64,000 nucleotides of DNA, taken from assembly GCA_019671135.1 (NCBI GenBank), contig JAHRHY010000022.1, positions 434,001-498,000 of the forward strand. The letters are read 5' to 3'. The DNA is from Linnemannia hyalina. Lineage: Eukaryota > Mortierellomycota > Mortierellomycetes > Mortierellales > Mortierellaceae. The notes below the pieces were generated by a model. It saw only the letters and a list, made by a program, of their open reading frames with translations, searched no databases and had not been told where the DNA came from. Made by a program: the position numbers and the translations under genes. This document shows positions 60,042-64,000 of this stretch, piece after piece. The first letter of the stretch is position 1, and the number at the start of each line of letters is the position of its first letter.

Positions 60042-61774
60042 TTACGCCAATCTGCCAAGGGCGTCGACAAGAGTCAGCATATCGGTCTTGATAGACTGCG
60101 CATACCTCAACACCTTCTCCTTCGAATCCAGAATCTCAATGCTCTCCGTGTATGCATTATAACGAACCGAGAAGGGTCTCGACAGCGAGTTGGCAAACTC
60201 GCGTACACGCATTTGGGCATCCTTGAATGACTCTGCAACAAAGTACACAGGTTGGTACTCTGTAATCGGATACTTCTGTTGGGCAACCTTGGACGGCTCA
60301 AAGGGGCGAACCTCAGGCTTGTCACTGAGACAGTACTCCAGCTCTCCGAAGGATGACAACAGGCCCGCACCATACGCACGGAGTTGGTCCCCCTGTCGAC
60401 AGATTCCAAACTCGACCGTGAACCAGTAGATGGTCGCCAGACGCTCGATATCGTCATCGCTGGCCCCCAACGAGGCCAACCCAATCTCTTGAGAAAAATC
60501 TGCAAAGTCCGGGTTGGCGAAGAGGGGCACATGTCCCAGAAGCTCATGGCAGACATCCGGCTCAGGTGTATAAAGCGGCTTGGAGTGGTGACGAATGTAC
60601 TGGGTCGAGTGGAATACTCGGAACGCCAGACCATTCAAAAAGTCGCGACTGGTCAAGAGGCCCATGACAGGACGCAGAGTGAATCCAGTGCAGTCTTTGA
60701 GGAATTTCGAAACCCCATCGAGTTGAGGGATGTTGTCGGGGCCATAGCCGCAGTTTTGGATCAAGAGCGGGAAGACGTATTGGTGCTCTCTGCAGGCATA
60801 GTTGGGGAACATGGTGATGAGTTTGTTGAAGACGGTTGTCCAGGTCTCCTTCTCGACCGCCGTGTACTCGACATGAGGGATGGGCTGGCCCCTAAATGTA
60901 ATATTGTGTTAGAGATCATTTTGTACTCAATCTCAGGGTGTACGCTTTTTTCATCTCCTATCTTCCTTCCTTGTTTATCTTTGTGCATTCTCTTCTCTCG
61001 TCCTCCCTCTGCTTTCTCCTTCACACCATGACTTACGTTTTATATGTCTTTGCAATCTTGGTGATCTCTGAGCGACGGGCACGGTAAACTGCATCCTTGG
61101 CACCAGGGTGGTCAGCATCAAGTTCCTCTCCCATCTCAAGGACCTTGTCTGCAAAGGTGTCCAAGTCGACCATCTTGCGAGGGAACCAAGGCGTGGAATC
61201 TGGGATGTCAGCTACCCAATCCAACACGAAAAAGAGGAAGTAGAGGGGTTAGGACAGTTTGACCTTTGGATGTGATAAATTGAGCAAATAGTGACGGACC
61301 AAAAGAAGGTCATGATTGTATTACTTGAGGCAGCGCCAGCGACACCGCCGGTGCCGACAACATGGACTTGCTTGGAGATGGCCTCAAGGGACTTTGAGAC
61401 TTCTAGGACCTGCTTTGAGGTCGCAGCCTCAAAATCGACAAAGAACTCGTAGTCAAATTCCGACGTCTTGCTCGGGCGACTGTCGTTGTGAAGGAAGTGA
61501 TATGATATGTCAGTGGAGCAAGGGTCAATGGTAAACGAGACAGAAGGTGGAACGATGTATCTTGAAAGTCATCGTATGTAAGTAAAGTAAAAAGAAAGAG
61601 GAGAAAGGCTTACGACTCGATGCGGGTGAGGGAGATGTTCATGGCTTTGATGGCAGTGAGACACTCGTCGAGAGCGCCGACTTTGTCGGTGATGGTGAAG
61701 TGGATGGTCGTCTTTCCGGGTACGATGGTGGCATCGGTGCACTTGTGCAAGTGTGCGGGCGACGAAGCGGACAT
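60042..61774 (-). CDS. PAH: Phenylalanine 4-hydroxylase (aromatic amino-acid hydroxylase)
   Basis: Tetrahydrobiopterin- and Fe(II)-dependent conversion of phenylalanine to tyrosine. Four exons, 61774-61614, 61479-61325, 61211-61037 and 60891-60042, give 446 residues (human PAH 452). Residues about 20-105 form an ACT-type regulatory domain ([33 protein letters not shown]). The catalytic core has [43 protein letters not shown], then [20 protein letters not shown] (iron ligands His, His; the Glu follows in FGICRQG/TVEFG) and [13 protein letters not shown]. The last 40 residues are the tetramerisation helix region. Full-length with all ligands. This enzyme is rare in fungi and was characterised in Mortierella alpina, supporting the lineage assignment. 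Substrate Phe rather than Tyr/Trp is inferred from that. Confidence 0.93.
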
Positions 61775-62952
61775 CTTGGTTAGCTGTTGTTGAGTGTGCT
61801 TGTTGTTGTTGGCGGTGTGTGATTTGTTGGGGAGTGAAGAGAGGAGACAAAGTAGAAGAGAGAAGAGAGAAAGAAAGAAAAAAGGGATGGGAAATCAAAA
61901 AGGAAATTGACCAAACAACCTTCCCACGCAGCATTGAGCGCAGAGGGCATTGAAGGAGGGCATTGACTCGTTACGTATGTGTGACAACTCAAAGATGTCC
62001 CCGTGCGCATAAATGAGAGACAGAGGAAGGACGGGGACAAAGGAGGGAGGACCACAAGGCCCCTCGTTGGTGCCATTGGCTAGCTGCATAAACACCAATT
62101 CTACCCCCACCCTTCTTTCTCGCATACTCTTGACTATTCCTTTCTTTTTTTTGGGCAATCACCTTTCAAGTCCCATCTCATGTCCTCTGTTTCCTCAATG
62201 TCGCCATGGACTACTCCTGCAGTGCACTTGTATGTCCCTTCTGTAAACAGAGTGAGTGTCGACGATCAGATCGCAAACTGTAAACAGTGAGCAAAGTAAA
62301 ATATTTATGAATTGAATTATGAATAAAATAAGAATAAAGAGAGAGTGCCAACGTCAGTTATCTGAGACGTAATGCCATGCGATGGCTCCCTACCAGCTCA
62401 CAACCTCCGAAAAGACTGCAAGTGATAAAGAGACACCCGGCAAAGTTGTCGGGATCATCAACCGTTGATATGTATGATTATTATCATTACAGTCTTAGGT
62501 TAAATACTAAGACTAAGGAGCCAAAATGAGGCCACGGAGCCGCTCTTCTTTTATACCTCCGTGACTCGCTTGCTTGGTCGCTTCTTGATTATGTTTTTGA
62601 AAACAGGAATGAATAAGCGTGGATGTCCGCCATGGGGACATTGAAACGGAGTTTTGTTTATATTTTTCTTGACTTCGTTGTTGACATCTTTTTTTTGCAA
62701 TTCGCAATTCGCAGTCACGACCCCTTTGCTTGGGTGCCGTTCTCACCAGGCAAGTCTTTGTTCCAACTTCAATGCCATCTCCACATCCACTGGGATGATG
62801 TGCGTAACCACATCTCCTTTCTCCTTTTGTTATCCTTCTTCCTCTCCTTCTTTCCTTCACTTCCCATTTCTTGACCACTCTTCCCACCGACAATCTATTT
62901 GAACATCAAGACGACACACTTCCCCTTCTGTCCTGAACTATCATTTACCATA
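61775..62952. other. Divergent intergenic region between PAH and Dicer
   Basis: About 1.2 kb. It holds purine-rich DNA near the PAH start, and T/C-rich DNA before the Dicer start. Short frames only. No RNA gene seen. Confidence 0.45.
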
Positions 62953-64000
62953 ATGACAACGACAACAGCATCAGCTTTTGACCTGTTGGAATGGGAAGGA
63001 GTCGACGACCTCCCCTCGCAAGTCTTGCCATCCAGCCCTCTACCAAAGCCTTTCACACCCACACAACTCACCAAAACGGCAGCTACTGCTCAGCAGGACC
63101 TCCTTTCGCTTTTGGAGGAGAGCCCCCTTCCTATCCTTGACCAGCCTCTGCGCTCTGTGGCATCCAATTTGCCTTTACCCCTGATACCTATGCAGACATT
63201 GTCGTTGTCTCCTCGAATGGGAACAAGCTTCCGACCCGTCCCGTCCTTTTCGTCTGCTTCTTCAACTGCCTCACAACCTTTGACTGTCACCGAGTCGTCC
63301 CAAGAAGTCAAGGTACCTCCTGTCCAGCAGGATCCTTTCCTTGTTCCGCGCCAGTATCAGGTCGAGTTGTTCCGCAAGGCTGAGGCAGGAAATGTGATTG
63401 CGGTGATGGATACAGGTTCAGGAAAAACACTGGTGGCTGTAATGCTCATCCGCGAGATGCTTCGACGCGAGAGGGAGGCTCAGCGTGGACCAACAAAAGT
63501 ATGATGCTACTCCAACAAGCTCACTGATAAGTTGTTCCGCAAGAGTATAATCATAAATCTCTGTTCTCTATCGAGATATACGTAACCAGAATCAAAGAGG
63601 CTGAACTTATTACTCTATTACATCCTGTTTTTCTTTACAATAGAGCAAGATTAGCTTCTTTATTGTCAATAACGTGCCTTTGGTTTTCCAGCAGGCTGCT
63701 GTCATCCGAGCCAACTGCGACGCCGAGGTCGCCATGCTGTGCGGTGCCATGGACACTAAAAAATTCTCGGATGATCTCTGGGGCGAAACTTACAAGAAGG
63801 TCGACGTCGTAGTCGTAACAGCTCAGATCCTCCTCGATCTCTTTCGTCATGGTTTTGTCCAGATGTCTAGGGTATGTGCACGACTAGAATTCGCTTTTGT
63901 TCTTGATGGTTGACTGACGTGGATGGTTTCGGCTAAAGACTGATGGATTATTAATACTTCGACTGTCCTCAAATACATTCAAAAGGTCAATCTGCTGATT
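62953..64000 (+). CDS. DCL: Dicer-like ribonuclease, N-terminal part (runs off the window)
   Basis: Multidomain RNase III that makes small RNAs. Exons 62953-63498, 63644-63871 and a third beginning at 63986 are visible; the gene continues past the window. The first 135 residues are a low-complexity leader. The DExD/H helicase domain starts with [21 protein letters not shown], Walker A DTGSGKT and AVMLIREML. Exon 2 has [17 protein letters not shown] (motif Ia area) and [19 protein letters not shown]; exon 3 opens with VNLLI, the strand before the DECH motif. The pattern F-x-V-x(3)-PLVxQQ is specific to Dicer helicases. PAZ and RNase III domains lie outside the window, so the Dicer call rests on the helicase only. 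An upstream in-frame non-ATG start was ignored; ATG 62953 is the first ATG. Confidence 0.88.

Overview
The window reads as nuclear DNA of an early-diverging filamentous fungus, most likely Mortierellomycota (Mortierella/Linnemannia type). The first gene is a close match to the Mortierella alpina fatty-acid elongase MAELO. There is also an aromatic amino-acid hydroxylase of the phenylalanine-hydroxylase type, which is unusual in fungi but known in Mortierella, and families typical of these genomes: secreted M13 peptidases, Sel1-repeat proteins and a Crinkler. Genes carry GT-AG introns, mostly 50-250 bp with a few long ones, and intergenic DNA is rich in C/T or G/A microsatellites. Gene models were built by hand from splice sites and family conservation.

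Left core block (1-23 kb): MAELO-type elongase (+), ENY2/Sus1 (-), Spp2/GPKOW splicing factor (+), the NOT1 scaffold of CCR4-NOT (+, nine exons), one or two Ser/Thr-rich low-complexity proteins (-) and a calcipressin (-). Three neighbouring genes thus act at successive steps of mRNA life: transcription/export, splicing and deadenylation.

Accessory block (26-55 kb): five M13 (neprilysin-like) loci: three intact genes (-, -, +), one tandem pseudogene (+) and one orphan last exon (-). They are interleaved with three Sel1-repeat genes and one polysaccharide deacetylase. The Sel1 and M13 genes form a tail-to-tail (convergent) two-gene cassette seen three times, once inverted and with decay in several members. 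To the right lie a Crinkler-type gene with N-terminal CRN module, P-loop NTPase and nuclease-like C-terminus, a truncated pogo/Tigger-type transposase, and an inverted partial Crinkler copy. The two Crinkler copies share a 482-bp stretch that reads identical, introns included.

Right core block (55-64 kb): DHX33-type DEAH helicase (-) and JMJD7-type JmjC hydroxylase (+) share a 239-bp divergent promoter; phenylalanine hydroxylase (-) is convergent with JMJD7; a Dicer gene (+) runs off the window end.

My main candidate for something undescribed is the repeated Sel1/M13 convergent cassette together with the conserved, unnamed N-terminal module of the Sel1 proteins. The Crinkler/transposase/inverted-repeat unit is the second. 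No rRNA, tRNA or CRISPR was seen.
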